Of a stretch of DNA of 64,000 bases, positions 16,880 through 56,309 are shown piece after piece; positions within the stretch are counted from its first letter, which is position 1, and the number at the start of each line of letters is the position of its first letter. A program made the position numbers and the translations under genes. The notes beneath the pieces were generated by a model. It made no database searches and had not been told where the DNA came from. It saw nothing but the letters and a program-made list of their open reading frames with translations. The DNA is from Myxococcus landrumus. GTDB lineage: Bacteria > Myxococcota > Myxococcia > Myxococcales > Myxococcaceae. The stretch spans positions 3,422,001-3,486,000 of the forward strand of contig NZ_CP071091.1 in the NCBI RefSeq assembly GCF_017301635.1, given 5' to 3'.

Positions 16880-18490
16880 TCACCGACCTTGTGCCCTCTC
16901 TAGCGAGATTCGCAGCTTGACCCACGCGTACTCGTCGACCGTCGCCCCACCCACCCGGACGGGCTTCTTCTCATAGCCGATGGCCTGGAGCTTGATGGGG
17001 CTGCCGTTCACCACGTGCGTATTCGTATTCGTGGCGACGAAGCGAGCCATCGTCGTCGTCCCCATGACGATGGTGCCCGGGCAGTCCGCCTTGAGCTTGC
17101 ACGTGGGGGCGCGGTAGACAATCACTGTACCGCCCGCAATCTGGTTCGCACCGTTGAGAACCGACTTCGGGACGACGATGAACAGCCGATACTTGGAGTC
17201 GGGCGTCTCCCAGACCGCGCCCAGCTTGTGGTCGCTGGGGCTGTCGGGACTGTCGTCGTTGCGGTCCACGGGGCGCAGGATGACCTCCGTGAACCCATCG
17301 CGCTCGAGGGCCGCGTTGACCTTCACGATTTCCTCCTTCTTCGTCCACCCCAGCCAGTGGAGCTGCGGAAGGTTGTAGTTGTCCGACGTGAACTGCCCCA
17401 TGTACGTGCTCGCGTCGCCGTACTGAGTCACCTTGCCCGTGGCAGGGTCCCGCGTGTTGCCGTGCGCGAGGCCGAGGACGTGCCCCGCCTCGTGCGCATA
17501 GCTCCGGAACAGGTTGTCGTTGAGGAAGATGCTGCGGTCCCGTGCGTTCGACGTGGGGCACAGCCCACTGGGCATCATGTACACAGTCATGAACGCGGAC
17601 GACCTGGCCTGCGCCATGGCCAGGGTCTTGACCTTCTGACAGGTCGCCCCCGCTACATTCACGAGCTGCGAATCCATGGAGGTCCGGCTCACCTGGTGAC
17701 GGGATGCGACGGCGAAGAACCCATAGAGGCTTTTGACGTTCGGCTCGATGGATGACATCGAGAACGTGCTCCTGCCCGGGACGACGACGCGAACAACCTT
17801 GACGGTGTGACTCTGGTTGATGGCGCCCAAGCGGTCGTTGTAGTTCTCGACGCACGCCTCCTCCCCAGCGGCACAGTCGTAGTTGTAGGCCGAAGGCGGT
17901 GCCTCGACGTCCTGAATCCTGAACGAGCCCACGTTGCCGTCCGCGCTCGCGCCCGTCTCGAACGAGGTCTCACAGAGATTCATGTCGGTCTGGGAGGTGA
18001 CCGAGTCGCCGGTACAGTTCGCGCCCGCATGGAGCGTCACCGACTTGCCAAACGGAACCTCGACAAAGGAGGCGCCAGCGGCTTGCGCGACCGGATGGCA
18101 ACCATTGGGCTCGGCCTCCTGAATCACCAGGGAGGTGCCGTTACAGGTTTCGCGCAAGCGGACAGGCGCGGGGCTCGGGTCGATGAACTGCTCGCGCAGC
18201 GTGGGCCAGCTCGCCGCCGTGCAATTCCCTGCCTGCACCTCCTCGAGGAAACGGCCGTCCTCGAGCACCGGGTGCTCGTAGGTCATGCACGTCTCCCACA
18301 GCTCGCTCCAATGAGACCAGTCACACGTCCCCGCGTCGACATACGTCTCGACGCACGCAAGCGACGCCGCGAGCTCCTGGGAAACAACGGCCTGCCGAGT
18401 CGACGCAACGGACGGCTCCCCCTCCCCTCCCTCACACCCGGCGACCAGAACTCCGAACAGCACGACGCCTGTCTTGGACAGCTTCCGCAT
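16880..18490 (-). CDS. M11 (gametolysin)-type zinc metalloprotease lipoprotein
   Basis: The start is the ATG at 18490, preceded by AAGGAG; an upstream in-frame start at 18535 would bury the signal. The 536-residue product has a lipobox (VLVAGC) and then a ~240-residue N-terminal region rich in cysteine pairs. The catalytic domain has the metzincin motif HEAGHVLGLAH, in which three histidines bind zinc and the glutamate is the base. The following YGDASTYMGQF fits the M11 (gametolysin) pattern of a YGD element plus a Met-turn. It is probably a surface or secreted protease in a predatory bacterium. The C-terminal ~150 residues are beta-rich. Confidence 0.85.
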   Translation of the reverse strand: MRKLSKTGVVLFGVLVAGCEGGEGEPSVASTRQAVVSQELAASLACVETYVDAGTCDWSHWSELWETCMTYEHPVLEDGRFLEEVQAGNCTAASWPTLREQFIDPSPAPVRLRETCNGTSLVIQEAEPNGCHPVAQAAGASFVEVPFGKSVTLHAGANCTGDSVTSQTDMNLCETSFETGASADGNVGSFRIQDVEAPPSAYNYDCAAGEEACVENYNDRLGAINQSHTVKVVRVVVPGRSTFSMSSIEPNVKSLYGFFAVASRHQVSRTSMDSQLVNVAGATCQKVKTLAMAQARSSAFMTVYMMPSGLCPTSNARDRSIFLNDNLFRSYAHEAGHVLGLAHGNTRDPATGKVTQYGDASTYMGQFTSDNYNLPQLHWLGWTKKEEIVKVNAALERDGFTEVILRPVDRNDDSPDSPSDHKLGAVWETPDSKYRLFIVVPKSVLNGANQIAGGTVIVYRAPTCKLKADCPGTIVMGTTTMARFVATNTNTHVVNGSPIKLQAIGYEKKPVRVGGATVDEYAWVKLRISLERAQGR

Positions 18491-18562
18491 ACGTCTCCTT
18501 CTCGCAGCCCAGGGCTGCATGAGGCCGCGCGGCATTCACCATTGGAAATCTGTTGCAACTCA

Positions 18563-18676
18563 ATGCGCAATGCGTCGGTGGGCACTCCCGGACGCGTGAG
18601 CGCTCAGTCGTGCTCCAACAACATCCTGACCTGCAATTACAAGTGCGTGGTCATCGAGACCAATCCGTACGAATAG
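18563..18676 (+). CDS. Possible 37-residue cysteine-containing peptide or gene remnant
   Basis: A short open frame ends in SCSNNILTCNYKCVV, with three closely spaced cysteines, then a charged tail. It lies in the divergent gap upstream of the metalloprotease gene. There is no clear ribosome binding site and no modification enzyme nearby. It may be the surviving 3' end of a lost secreted-protein gene or simply chance. I list it because its composition is unlike shadow frames in this GC range. Confidence 0.25.
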   Translation: MRNASVGTPGRVSAQSCSNNILTCNYKCVVIETNPYE

Positions 18677-18751
18677 CGGGAATGCGCCGTTGAGGGTGAC
18701 GCGGAGCCCGGAGTGCCCCATGGGAGGGCAGGCCAGGCCTCGCGGTCCTTG

Positions 18752-19519
18752 TCAGGTCCTGCCACGCAGATATCGCCTCGGCGTCTCGCCGGTCATCTGT
18801 CGGAAGAAGGCGATGAAGGCGCTGTCGCTCGCGAAGCCCAGGTCGGAGGCGACGCGGCTCACGCTCTCTCCCGAGGCCAGCAGGTCCACCGCCCTCAAGA
18901 GCCGCCAGCTCTGCCTCCAGGCCTGGTAGGTCATCCCCGTCTCGCGCCGGAAGATGCGGGTGATGGTGCGAGTGCTGGCACCCACCAGGTCCGCGAGCTC
19001 CATGAGCTCCGGCGGCAATTCCTCGAGATTGAGCCGAGCGAGCCGAGGATCTCCCGGCACCGGCAAGAGCATCGGCTCGCGGTGGGCCGTTCGAAGCTCG
19101 TCCAAGCAGACCGCCAGGAGATTCGCCGCGGCGCCCTTGTCCCAGTCGGTCTTGAAGGGCGCGAGGCTGATGCGTTCGAACACCTCACGCAGCAGCGGTG
19201 TCATCGACAGGATGGCCGGCCCCTCGGTCGGGGGCGCGATGCGAGACGTGTCGAGGTAGATGGACCGATACTCCACCTCACCACGAATCAACACGCGATG
19301 CGGAGTCGCCGGAGGAATCCAGGCCACCCGAATCGGGGGCAGCATCGATATCATTCCCGGCAGCGTCATGCGGATGGAGCCAGCATGGGCGAACAAGAGC
19401 TGCCCCCGCTGGTGGCTGTGCAAGCCCGAGTCGTGGCGCACCAGTCGCGAGGCGATGCCGCTGACCGGCGCCGCCTGCTGGTCGGGGTCAAACGGGTCGC
19501 TGGGCGCTAACCAGGGCAT
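18752..19519 (-). CDS. AraC-family transcriptional regulator
   Basis: This 255-residue regulator starts at the ATG at 19519, which has GGAAG eight bases upstream. Starting at 19594 would leave only 17 bases to the divergent transporter gene. The N-terminal half is a cupin-type sensing domain (LHSHQRGQLLFAHAG, WIPPATPHRV). The C-terminal ~100 residues are the double helix-turn-helix of AraC proteins (LADLVGASTRTITRIFRR, VASDLGFASDSAFIAFFR). It is divergent from an MFS efflux gene, the classic layout for a local regulator of that pump. The ~90-base, locally AT-rich gap between them should hold both promoters and the operator. Confidence 0.9.
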   Translation of the reverse strand: MPWLAPSDPFDPDQQAAPVSGIASRLVRHDSGLHSHQRGQLLFAHAGSIRMTLPGMISMLPPIRVAWIPPATPHRVLIRGEVEYRSIYLDTSRIAPPTEGPAILSMTPLLREVFERISLAPFKTDWDKGAAANLLAVCLDELRTAHREPMLLPVPGDPRLARLNLEELPPELMELADLVGASTRTITRIFRRETGMTYQAWRQSWRLLRAVDLLASGESVSRVASDLGFASDSAFIAFFRQMTGETPRRYLRGRT

Positions 19520-19611
19520 TTGTCCGACTTCCGATGGAAATTGTCTTTTCGTTTGTAATACGCGGGGACGTGAAGGGCTAGACCCGATGGCCACTCGTCG
19601 TTGAGGTTGCC

Positions 19612-20751
19612 ATGTCTCGCCGTCCGCCGCTCCTGCTCGCCCTTCTGCTGCTGAGCTTTCCGCAGTTCGTTGAAACCATCTACAGCCCGGCCCTTCCGCT
19701 GATTGCCACCGGCTATCGCGTCACCCCCGCCGAGGCGGGACAGACATTGTCTCTGTGGTTCGCGGCCTTCGCGTTCGGCGTGGTGGCCTGGGGCCGGCTC
19801 TCGGACCTGTGGGGCCGCCGCCCCGCGCTGCTCGCGGGCCTGACGCTCTATGCGGCGGGTGCGGCCTGGGCGATGGTCGCCGGTGATTTCTCACAATTGC
19901 TGGCGGCACGGCTCATGTCCGCCTTCGGGGCGGCGGTGGGCTCCATCGTGACCCAGACAGCGCTGCGCGACAGCCACGCGGGCGCGGAGCTCGGCCGGGT
20001 CTTCGCGGTGCTCGGGCTGGCGCTGGCCATCAGTCCCGCCGTGGGCCTGTTCGCAGGACAATTCATCGCGGCCAATGCCGGGCACAGGGGCGTCTTCGCG
20101 ACCCTCGGAGTGCTCGCGGCGCTCCTCCTCGGATTGAGCTTCTGGCGCTGGCCTGAAACCCGCCCCGCGACGGTGTCTGTCGCCCCCTTCTGGCCCACCT
20201 TCCGCGCCATGCTCCGCGACCGTGGAATCTGGCGCAGCGCCCTGCTGATCGCCGCCTTCAATGCCGCGATCTTCTCCTGGTACCAGTTGGGCCCCTTCCG
20301 CTTCGCGGCGTTGGAGCACCCGGGGCTCTCATTCGGGCAGAGCGGCTTCCTGCTCGCCGCCGGTGCCCTGGCGGGGGCGCTGATGAACCGTGCCCTGTTG
20401 CGCCGGGGTTGGACGGCGGAAGCCTTGATATCGCTCGGAACCCTCCTCCTGGTGGCGGGGGCCGCGCTCGTCATCGTGCTCGCGGCGCTCCTGCCGCAAA
20501 GCCTTGCATTCCTGTCCGGCATGACGCTGGTTTCGTCTGCCTATGCCATCGCGATTCCCAATGTGCTGGCCATCGCCCTGCGTGCCTATGCGGATCGCTT
20601 CGGGACCGCTGGCGCCATCCTGAGCCTCGTCTATTACAACCTCCTCGGCGCGGGACTGGTGCTCGCGGGCTATGGCCAGCGCCTCGAGCTGGCGTTGGCC
20701 GTCTGTGCCCTGCTGGCGGTGTTCATGCGAGCCCGGCCGACGACAGGGTGA
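19612..20751 (+). CDS. Bcr/CflA-like MFS drug efflux transporter
   Basis: A 379-residue inner-membrane protein with about twelve hydrophobic segments. After helix 2 it has the MFS signature loop WGRLSDLWGRRP (motif A). The TRxPALPLI-like start (YSPALPLIATGYRVTPAEAG) is typical of the Bcr/CflA drug-proton antiporter branch. It is divergent from an AraC regulator that probably controls it. The substrate cannot be read from sequence. Confidence 0.88.
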   Translation: MSRRPPLLLALLLLSFPQFVETIYSPALPLIATGYRVTPAEAGQTLSLWFAAFAFGVVAWGRLSDLWGRRPALLAGLTLYAAGAAWAMVAGDFSQLLAARLMSAFGAAVGSIVTQTALRDSHAGAELGRVFAVLGLALAISPAVGLFAGQFIAANAGHRGVFATLGVLAALLLGLSFWRWPETRPATVSVAPFWPTFRAMLRDRGIWRSALLIAAFNAAIFSWYQLGPFRFAALEHPGLSFGQSGFLLAAGALAGALMNRALLRRGWTAEALISLGTLLLVAGAALVIVLAALLPQSLAFLSGMTLVSSAYAIAIPNVLAIALRAYADRFGTAGAILSLVYYNLLGAGLVLAGYGQRLELALAVCALLAVFMRARPTTG

Positions 20752-20892
20752 GGGGCGGAGTGCGAGGCACGCGAGACCCCCTCCCCCTCCCTGGAGGGTC
20801 TGTCGAGAGCACTGGCCTCCGAGGGTCGGCTTCGGGAGAATGCGCGCGGCCGGGAGGTGGGTGGTCCGGCCACATCAGGGGGCAGGGAGCTC

Positions 20893-21453
20893 ATGAGCCA
20901 GGAGCGCGTCATCTTCGGCAACACGGTGGACAGCCTCTACCTGAAGACGCTCGACAAGGACCTGTCCTACGAGCTGCGCAACGAGTTGCGCGAGCTGGGC
21001 ATGGACCTGGACGGCCCCCTCCAGGCCGCCTATCCCCATTCGGTGTGGGTGCGGTGCCTGGACACCGTGGGCCGCGCCCTGCATCCGGAGAAGCCCCTGG
21101 AGGAGGCGCGCCGGATGCTCGCCCGGCGGATGATTGAGGGCTACGCCCAGACGGTGATGGGCGCGGCGGTCCTCACCCTGGCGCGGGTGCTGGGCCCCAT
21201 GCGCTCGCTGGGCCGGATGACGCACAACTTCCGCAGCGGCAACAACTTCACGGAGACCCGCGTCAACGTGGTCTCCCCCAACACCGCGGAGCTCTGGTTC
21301 AACGAGCCGGCGGCCACCGAGGGCTTCGTCGAGGGGGTGCTGGAGGAGGGACTGCATCGCATCGGCGTGCGCGGCCTCACCATTTCCCGCACCCGACACG
21401 ACGCGGAGTCCTGTACCTATCGGCTCGAGTGGTACGACCCTTCCGCGCGCTGA
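20893..21453 (+). CDS. DUF2378 / TIGR02265 family protein
   Basis: The ATG at 20893 is preceded by GGGAG, so I prefer it to an earlier start at 20857. The product is 186 residues and soluble. The sequence follows the DUF2378 pattern: FGNTVDSLYL near the start, AYPHSVWVRCLD, a GYAQTVMGAA helix, LGPMRSLGRMTHNFRSGNN, then a beta-rich C terminus ending RLEWYD. The family is expanded in myxobacteria and has no established function. It lies 19 bases upstream of the cysteine-cluster gene, so the pair is likely an operon. Confidence 0.85.
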   Translation: MSQERVIFGNTVDSLYLKTLDKDLSYELRNELRELGMDLDGPLQAAYPHSVWVRCLDTVGRALHPEKPLEEARRMLARRMIEGYAQTVMGAAVLTLARVLGPMRSLGRMTHNFRSGNNFTETRVNVVSPNTAELWFNEPAATEGFVEGVLEEGLHRIGVRGLTISRTRHDAESCTYRLEWYDPSAR

Positions 21454-21472
21454 GCGCACCTCGAGAGCCCCC

Positions 21473-22570
21473 ATGTCCCGCCTCCTCGACAGCCTCCCCG
21501 AGCTCTACCGCGAGCTGCTCCCCGGCTTCTTCCGCCAGGACGTCCCGGAGGAGACCAAGGCCACCTGCTCGAACTGCGCCATGTGCAAGGACACCGCGCA
21601 GGGCGCCGTGGAGGCCGTGGACGGCGTCAGCCGGTTCTTCCGCCCCGACACCAAGTGCTGCACGTACTTCCCGCGCCTGCCCAACTACCTCGTCGGCGCG
21701 CTGCTCTCGGATGACCGCCCGGAGCTGGCCGAGGGCCGCCGCCGCATGGAGGCGCGCATCACCAGCCGCATCGGTGTCACGCCGCAGTGGGTGAAGCCCC
21801 CCGCCAAGTTCAGCTTCCTCTACAAGAACGGGCACCAGTTCTTCGGCCGCGCCGCGTCCCTGCGCTGTCCCTATTACGGGGAGACCAGCGGAGGCTGCAC
21901 CATCTGGCCCTACCGCGAGGCGGTCTGCTCCACGTTCTTCTGCAAGTACGTGGCGGGCAACGACGGCCGCAAGTTCTGGATGTCCCTCAAGACGTACCTG
22001 ACGCTGACCGAAATCCAGCTCTCGCGCTGGGCCTCGCTCCAGCTCCTCCCCGACTACGTCCTCTCCGGAAAGGACCGCGCCGACCGGGGTGAGTCCACCC
22101 CCCTGGCCGTCGAGGACCTGGACGACGCGCCCCCGCCCCCGCGCGCCTACGCCGACCTCTGGAAGGAGCACACGGGCCGGGAGCTCGAGTACTACCGGGA
22201 ATGCTACCGCCGCGTGCGAGCCCTCTCCGCGGACGACCTCGACCGGCTCCTGGGGTTCGACGGCCACGTCGAGCTGAAGACGGTGGAGACGCTGTTCGCC
22301 ACCGCCAACTCGCCGCGCCTTCCGCGCACGCTCAAGTTCAACCCCGACGCCACCGTGCAGTGGCTGCCCGACGGCAACGTCGCCCTGGGCGCGTACAGCG
22401 ACTTCGACGCGATTGCCCTCCCGGGTGAGGCGTACGGGCTGCTCGTGGAGTTCACCGGCCGGCAGCCCGTGGAGGCCGTGCGCGAACACCTGCGCGAGCA
22501 CAAGCAGGCGGACCTCTCCGAGGACGTCCTCCTGGAGCTCTACCGGCACCGCATCCTCGTGGAGGCCTGA
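21473..22570 (+). CDS. YkgJ-like cysteine-cluster protein
   Basis: The product is 365 residues. Cysteines cluster as CSNCAMC (residues ~36-42), KCC (~60), RCPYY (~122), GGCTIWPYREAVC and FFC (~132-150). The stretch RCPYY...GCTIW..REAVCSTFFC resembles the YkgJ-type motif (C..L..C.IY..RP..C..FPC), a family thought to bind iron-sulfur or zinc. The remaining ~200 residues are unlike short YkgJ proteins and may be a separate domain. It forms a likely operon with the DUF2378 gene and converges tail-to-tail, five bases apart, with the next - strand gene. Confidence 0.7.
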   Translation: MSRLLDSLPELYRELLPGFFRQDVPEETKATCSNCAMCKDTAQGAVEAVDGVSRFFRPDTKCCTYFPRLPNYLVGALLSDDRPELAEGRRRMEARITSRIGVTPQWVKPPAKFSFLYKNGHQFFGRAASLRCPYYGETSGGCTIWPYREAVCSTFFCKYVAGNDGRKFWMSLKTYLTLTEIQLSRWASLQLLPDYVLSGKDRADRGESTPLAVEDLDDAPPPPRAYADLWKEHTGRELEYYRECYRRVRALSADDLDRLLGFDGHVELKTVETLFATANSPRLPRTLKFNPDATVQWLPDGNVALGAYSDFDAIALPGEAYGLLVEFTGRQPVEAVREHLREHKQADLSEDVLLELYRHRILVEA

Positions 22571-22575
22571 GGCCC

Positions 22576-23379
22576 CTACGGAGGACCGGACAGCGCGCCC
22601 AATTCCTGGAGCAACCGGCTGGCCGTGTGCGCCTCGCGCCAGGCGGGCACCGACGCGGAGAGGTGCTCGGCCAGCCAGGTGCAGAAGCCCGGGTCTCCAG
22701 CGCCCAGCCACTCGGAGGACTCGGACAGCTCCGCCTCCGCGGCCTCCCAGGCCCGGCGGTACGCGCTCGCGGCCGACATCACCTGCATCACCGAGTGGGT
22801 GAAGGCGTCCAGCGTGGCCCGCAGCTCCAGCCCCGCGGTGGGCTCCTTGCCCCGCGCCTCCCGCAGCCGGCCCAGGTGCAGCAACAGGCCCTGCTCCAGC
22901 GCGGCCGTGGTGCCCAACCGCGCCTGCGCGCCCCGTAGGAGCAGTTGCAGGTCCCCGTTCAGCTCGCGCAGCAGCTCCTCGGTGGAGCGGGCCACGGGCC
23001 GCCCCAGGCGGGTACAGACGGCCTGCCACAGGTTGCTGTAGGCCAGCAGCTCGCTGACCCCCCGGCGGACATGGGGCGGGATGCGGTCCAGGAACTCCAG
23101 GGCGGCGCCACGCGCCTCGGCCGGCAACACCCCGGGCCCCTTGCCCAACTGCAACAGCTTCCAGGCCCACGGCAGGGCCTGCTCGGTGGAGCGGAACAGC
23201 GCCTCGCAGCTCGCGCTCAACGCGCCCGCATGGCTGCCGTCCGTCAGCGGCGCGGGGGCCTGTGACAGGACCGGATGCGCTGGACCGGGGGGCTCCTCGT
23301 CCACGCGACGCGAGTCCTCATGCCGGGCCTCACCGCCGGCGGCCCCGTCGCGTTCCGAAGAGCTGTCATCCAGCCACAT
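22576..23379 (-). CDS. Hypothetical helical protein
   Basis: The start at ATG 23379 has a strong GGAGGAG upstream. The 267-residue product has an acidic, low-complexity N terminus of ~60 residues. The rest is leucine/alanine-rich and probably all alpha-helical (ALEFLDRIPPHVRRGVSELL, LELRATLDAFTHSVMQVM). There is no signal peptide, membrane segment or known motif. It ends five bases from the convergent cysteine-cluster gene. Confidence 0.7.
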   Translation of the reverse strand: MWLDDSSSERDGAAGGEARHEDSRRVDEEPPGPAHPVLSQAPAPLTDGSHAGALSASCEALFRSTEQALPWAWKLLQLGKGPGVLPAEARGAALEFLDRIPPHVRRGVSELLAYSNLWQAVCTRLGRPVARSTEELLRELNGDLQLLLRGAQARLGTTAALEQGLLLHLGRLREARGKEPTAGLELRATLDAFTHSVMQVMSAASAYRRAWEAAEAELSESSEWLGAGDPGFCTWLAEHLSASVPAWREAHTASRLLQELGALSGPP

Positions 23380-23523
23380 GCATCTCCTCCCGCTTCGCCG
23401 CGAATCTCCGGTTATCGCACGCCGACACCCCAACCTCCAGGCCCCCCGCAGAAGATACCCGCAGTGCGACAGGCCCGGGTCGCGAAAGGCGACCCAGGCC
23501 CGGCATCCGCGCCCTTCCGCACC

Positions 23524-23961
23524 TCAGTGGAGCGTGTGCTTCAGGTGGCTGAGCTTCTTGTGGGTGCTCTTCTGCGCGGGCAGCAGCTCCATGCGCACGA
23601 AGCGCCGCAGGTCCCCGTGGACCTTGTTCGCGTCACGCTCGTACTCGCGCAGGCCCACGTCCTCGCCCTCCTCCAGCGCGGTGATGGCCGCCCCCTCCCC
23701 CAGCGCGTTCGCGCCCCCCTGCACCACCTTCGCGAACGCCCCCCAGACCCCCGAGCCCTCGGCGGGCTTCCCCTCCATTTGCAGGATGCGCTCGCGCAGC
23801 GCCTCCACCCGGTGCTCATGGTCCAGCCGGCACTCCTCCAGCGTGCGCCGCCGCACGTCGTCGGAGACGTGCCCTATCGCCTGCCGGTAGGTCTCCACGG
23901 CGGAAATCTCTCCTCGGAGGAAGGAATTGAGCGTGTCGACATCCTTGTCGGTGTGCGCCAT
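23524..23961 (-). CDS. DUF2383-like ferritin-fold four-helix protein
   Basis: The start is the ATG at 23961, with AGGAGG nine bases upstream; longer frames reach 24270 without support. The 145-residue protein begins LNSFLRGEISAVETYRQAIG and has an ECRLDHEHRVEALRERI helix, as in DUF2383/PA2169-type ferritin-like proteins. Glu and His residues on those helices could bind metal. A short linker (GSGVWGAFAKVVQGGANALG) joins the second helix pair. Related proteins are often stress-induced; the role here is unknown. It is divergent from the MFS gene that precedes the NRPS. Confidence 0.78.
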   Translation of the reverse strand: MAHTDKDVDTLNSFLRGEISAVETYRQAIGHVSDDVRRRTLEECRLDHEHRVEALRERILQMEGKPAEGSGVWGAFAKVVQGGANALGEGAAITALEEGEDVGLREYERDANKVHGDLRRFVRMELLPAQKSTHKKLSHLKHTLH

Positions 23962-24229
23962 GACGGCCTCCTGGAAGCGGTGAACGGAATGCTGAGCCAG
24001 AAGGTGCGACGCGCCCGGCTCCAAGCAACAAGGGCCCCCTCCCCCGCCGCCTCCCCCGGGACACACGCACCGTCCGTGCGCCGGCATCAACCTGCGCGAC
24101 TGTCTGGGTAGTCTGTTTGCAAGAATGCGTCGGGGCTGTGAAGCTGATCCCGCTGTACCCCGTTTCCTGTGCCGTACCCCTGGCCAGTGGGATGCTCGCC
24201 AGGCACCCCAGCTCGCTTCGTCTCGACGA

Positions 24230-25654
24230 ATGACCGCCCCGTCTGCCTCACCGTCGCGCCCGTTTGTCACCTTCGCCCTCGTGTGGTTGGGACAGTTCGT
24301 CTCCCTGTTCGGCTCGGGGTTGACGTCGTTCGCGCTGGGGGCGCACGTCTACAAGCTCACCGGCTCCACCACGCGCTTCGTGCTGATGTCGTTCTGCGCG
24401 ACGTTGCCGGTGGCGCTGCTGTCGCCCTTCGCGGGTGTGCTGGTGGACCGGTGGGACCGCAGGAAGGCGATGTTGTGGAGCGACGTGGGCTCGGGCGTCA
24501 CCACGGCCATCATCTGGGTGCTGCTCATCCTGTCGGAGGCGGGGCACCTGTCGTTCCAGGCCTGGTACCTGTACCCCATCGTCTTCCTGTCGGGCTGCTG
24601 CAACGCGTTCCGGTGGCCCGCGTGGACGGCCACCACGCCACTGCTCATCCCCAAGCAGCACCTGGGCCGGGCCAGCGGCATGGCGGAGCTGGGCGTCGCC
24701 ATCAGCCAGATTTCATCCCCCGTGGTGGCCGGCGTGCTGGTGGGCGTCATCGGGCTGCACGGGGTGCTCTTCATCGACATGTGCAGCTTCTTGTTCGCCG
24801 CGGGCGTGCTCGTCTCGGTGCGCTTCCCGTCGCCCCCCCCGAGGGTGACGCAGGTGACGGGGCCTCGCACGATGAGGGCGGACCTGTTGGAGGCGCTGCG
24901 CTTCGTGCGTGAGCGGCCCGGGCTGAAGTACCTGCTGGCCTTCACCACCTTCACCAACGCGAGCCTCATCCTGGTGATGCTGCTCATCACCCCGCTGGTG
25001 CTCGGCTTCACGGACATGGCGAACCTGGGCCTGATTGCCTCCATCTCCGGCCTGGGCATGCTGGGGGGCGGCATCGTCACCAGCGTGTGGGGAGGCACGA
25101 AGCGCCGCATCCGCGGTGTCGCCGGCTTCCCCATCCTCGCCGCGCTCATGCTGCTGTTGGCCGCGCTCCCGCCCAGCGTGCCGTTGATCGCCACCGCGGC
25201 GATGTTGTTCCTGTTCTCCATGCCGATGACCACCGCGAACTCGCAGGTGCTCTGGCAGACCAAGGTGCCGCTGGAGCTCCAGGGGCGCGTGGCCGCGCTG
25301 CGCAAGACGTCGGGACACACGGGTGTGTTGCTCGTCACGCTGCTCGCGGGCCCGCTGGCCGACCGCATCTTCGAGCCTTGGATGGCGCCGGGCGGAGCCC
25401 TCGCGGGAAGCGTGGGGCGGGTACTGGGCACGGGCCCGGGCCGCGGCATCGCGCTGCTCTTCGTTCTTCTGGGCCTCACGGTGCTGTGCGCCGTGGGCCT
25501 CTTCCTGCTGTCACCTCGCGCGCGGCGCGTCCAGGACGAGCTCCCGGATGCGATTCCCGCCCATCCGCTCGCCCCATCACCTTCCTCCACACCCCACTCG
25601 GCTGACGCCGCGCCTGACAGCGCGCTCCCAGCGACGGGCAACACCCCGTCCTGA
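24230..25654 (+). CDS. MFS exporter (MFS_3/EntS-like), probable NRPS product exporter
   Basis: A 474-residue membrane protein starting at ATG 24230 (MTAPSASPSRPF); the 35 upstream codons back to 24125 have no membrane or signal character. About twelve hydrophobic segments and the loop LVDRWDRRKAMLWSD are typical of the MFS_3 group, which includes the enterobactin exporter EntS. It ends 43 bases before the NRPS start on the same strand, so the two are probably co-transcribed. The likely job is export of the peptide product and self-protection. The ~40-residue C-terminal tail is hydrophilic and unordered. Confidence 0.85.
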   Translation: MTAPSASPSRPFVTFALVWLGQFVSLFGSGLTSFALGAHVYKLTGSTTRFVLMSFCATLPVALLSPFAGVLVDRWDRRKAMLWSDVGSGVTTAIIWVLLILSEAGHLSFQAWYLYPIVFLSGCCNAFRWPAWTATTPLLIPKQHLGRASGMAELGVAISQISSPVVAGVLVGVIGLHGVLFIDMCSFLFAAGVLVSVRFPSPPPRVTQVTGPRTMRADLLEALRFVRERPGLKYLLAFTTFTNASLILVMLLITPLVLGFTDMANLGLIASISGLGMLGGGIVTSVWGGTKRRIRGVAGFPILAALMLLLAALPPSVPLIATAAMLFLFSMPMTTANSQVLWQTKVPLELQGRVAALRKTSGHTGVLLVTLLAGPLADRIFEPWMAPGGALAGSVGRVLGTGPGRGIALLFVLLGLTVLCAVGLFLLSPRARRVQDELPDAIPAHPLAPSPSSTPHSADAAPDSALPATGNTPS

Positions 25655-25697
25655 GCGCCTGGCGTCCTGGCCGTACTGATTTGACAGGAGTCCCCTC

Positions 25698-56063
<30,366 letters not shown>

Positions 56064-56105
56064 CACCAGGCACGCCACTCCTCGATTCATGAGCAGAAAG
56101 CCGTT

Positions 56106-56149
56106 GGTCGAGGCGCCTTGTGTCCTCTGCGATGACAAGGCGCTCGACC
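56106..56149 (+). terminator. Strong stem-loop after the NRPS gene
   Basis: Arms 56106-56121 and 56135-56149 pair over about 15 bases with one bulged base and a 13-base loop, starting 43 bases after the NRPS stop. No T tract follows, so it is either a Rho-type/bidirectional terminator or a 3' stabiliser of the 30-kb mRNA. It separates the NRPS from the next gene. Confidence 0.5.
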
Positions 56150-56309
56150 GTCCTGCTCCTGCGAGAACAAAGCCCTTGAGGAGCCACAAACCCTGGATGA
56201 CCTCGGGTGGCGGCGCCGTCGTCCCATCATCGGGTCGCTCAGCGACGACCCCACTCACCATGCCCCCTGCTGCTATCCTGGCCAGAGGCTCTCACCCCAC
56301 GGAGCACTC

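Noticed and set aside
19520-19611. Specific promoter and operator assignment between the AraC regulator and MFS genes
   Set aside because: The gap is AT-richer than its surroundings and must contain promoters, but I could not find a -35/-10 pair with acceptable spacing or a clear repeat, so no site is listed.
20770-20815. C-rich/G-rich complementary stretch after the MFS efflux gene as a terminator
   Set aside because: Pairing requires several unpaired cytosines and there is no T tract. It is compatible with a hairpin but not convincing.
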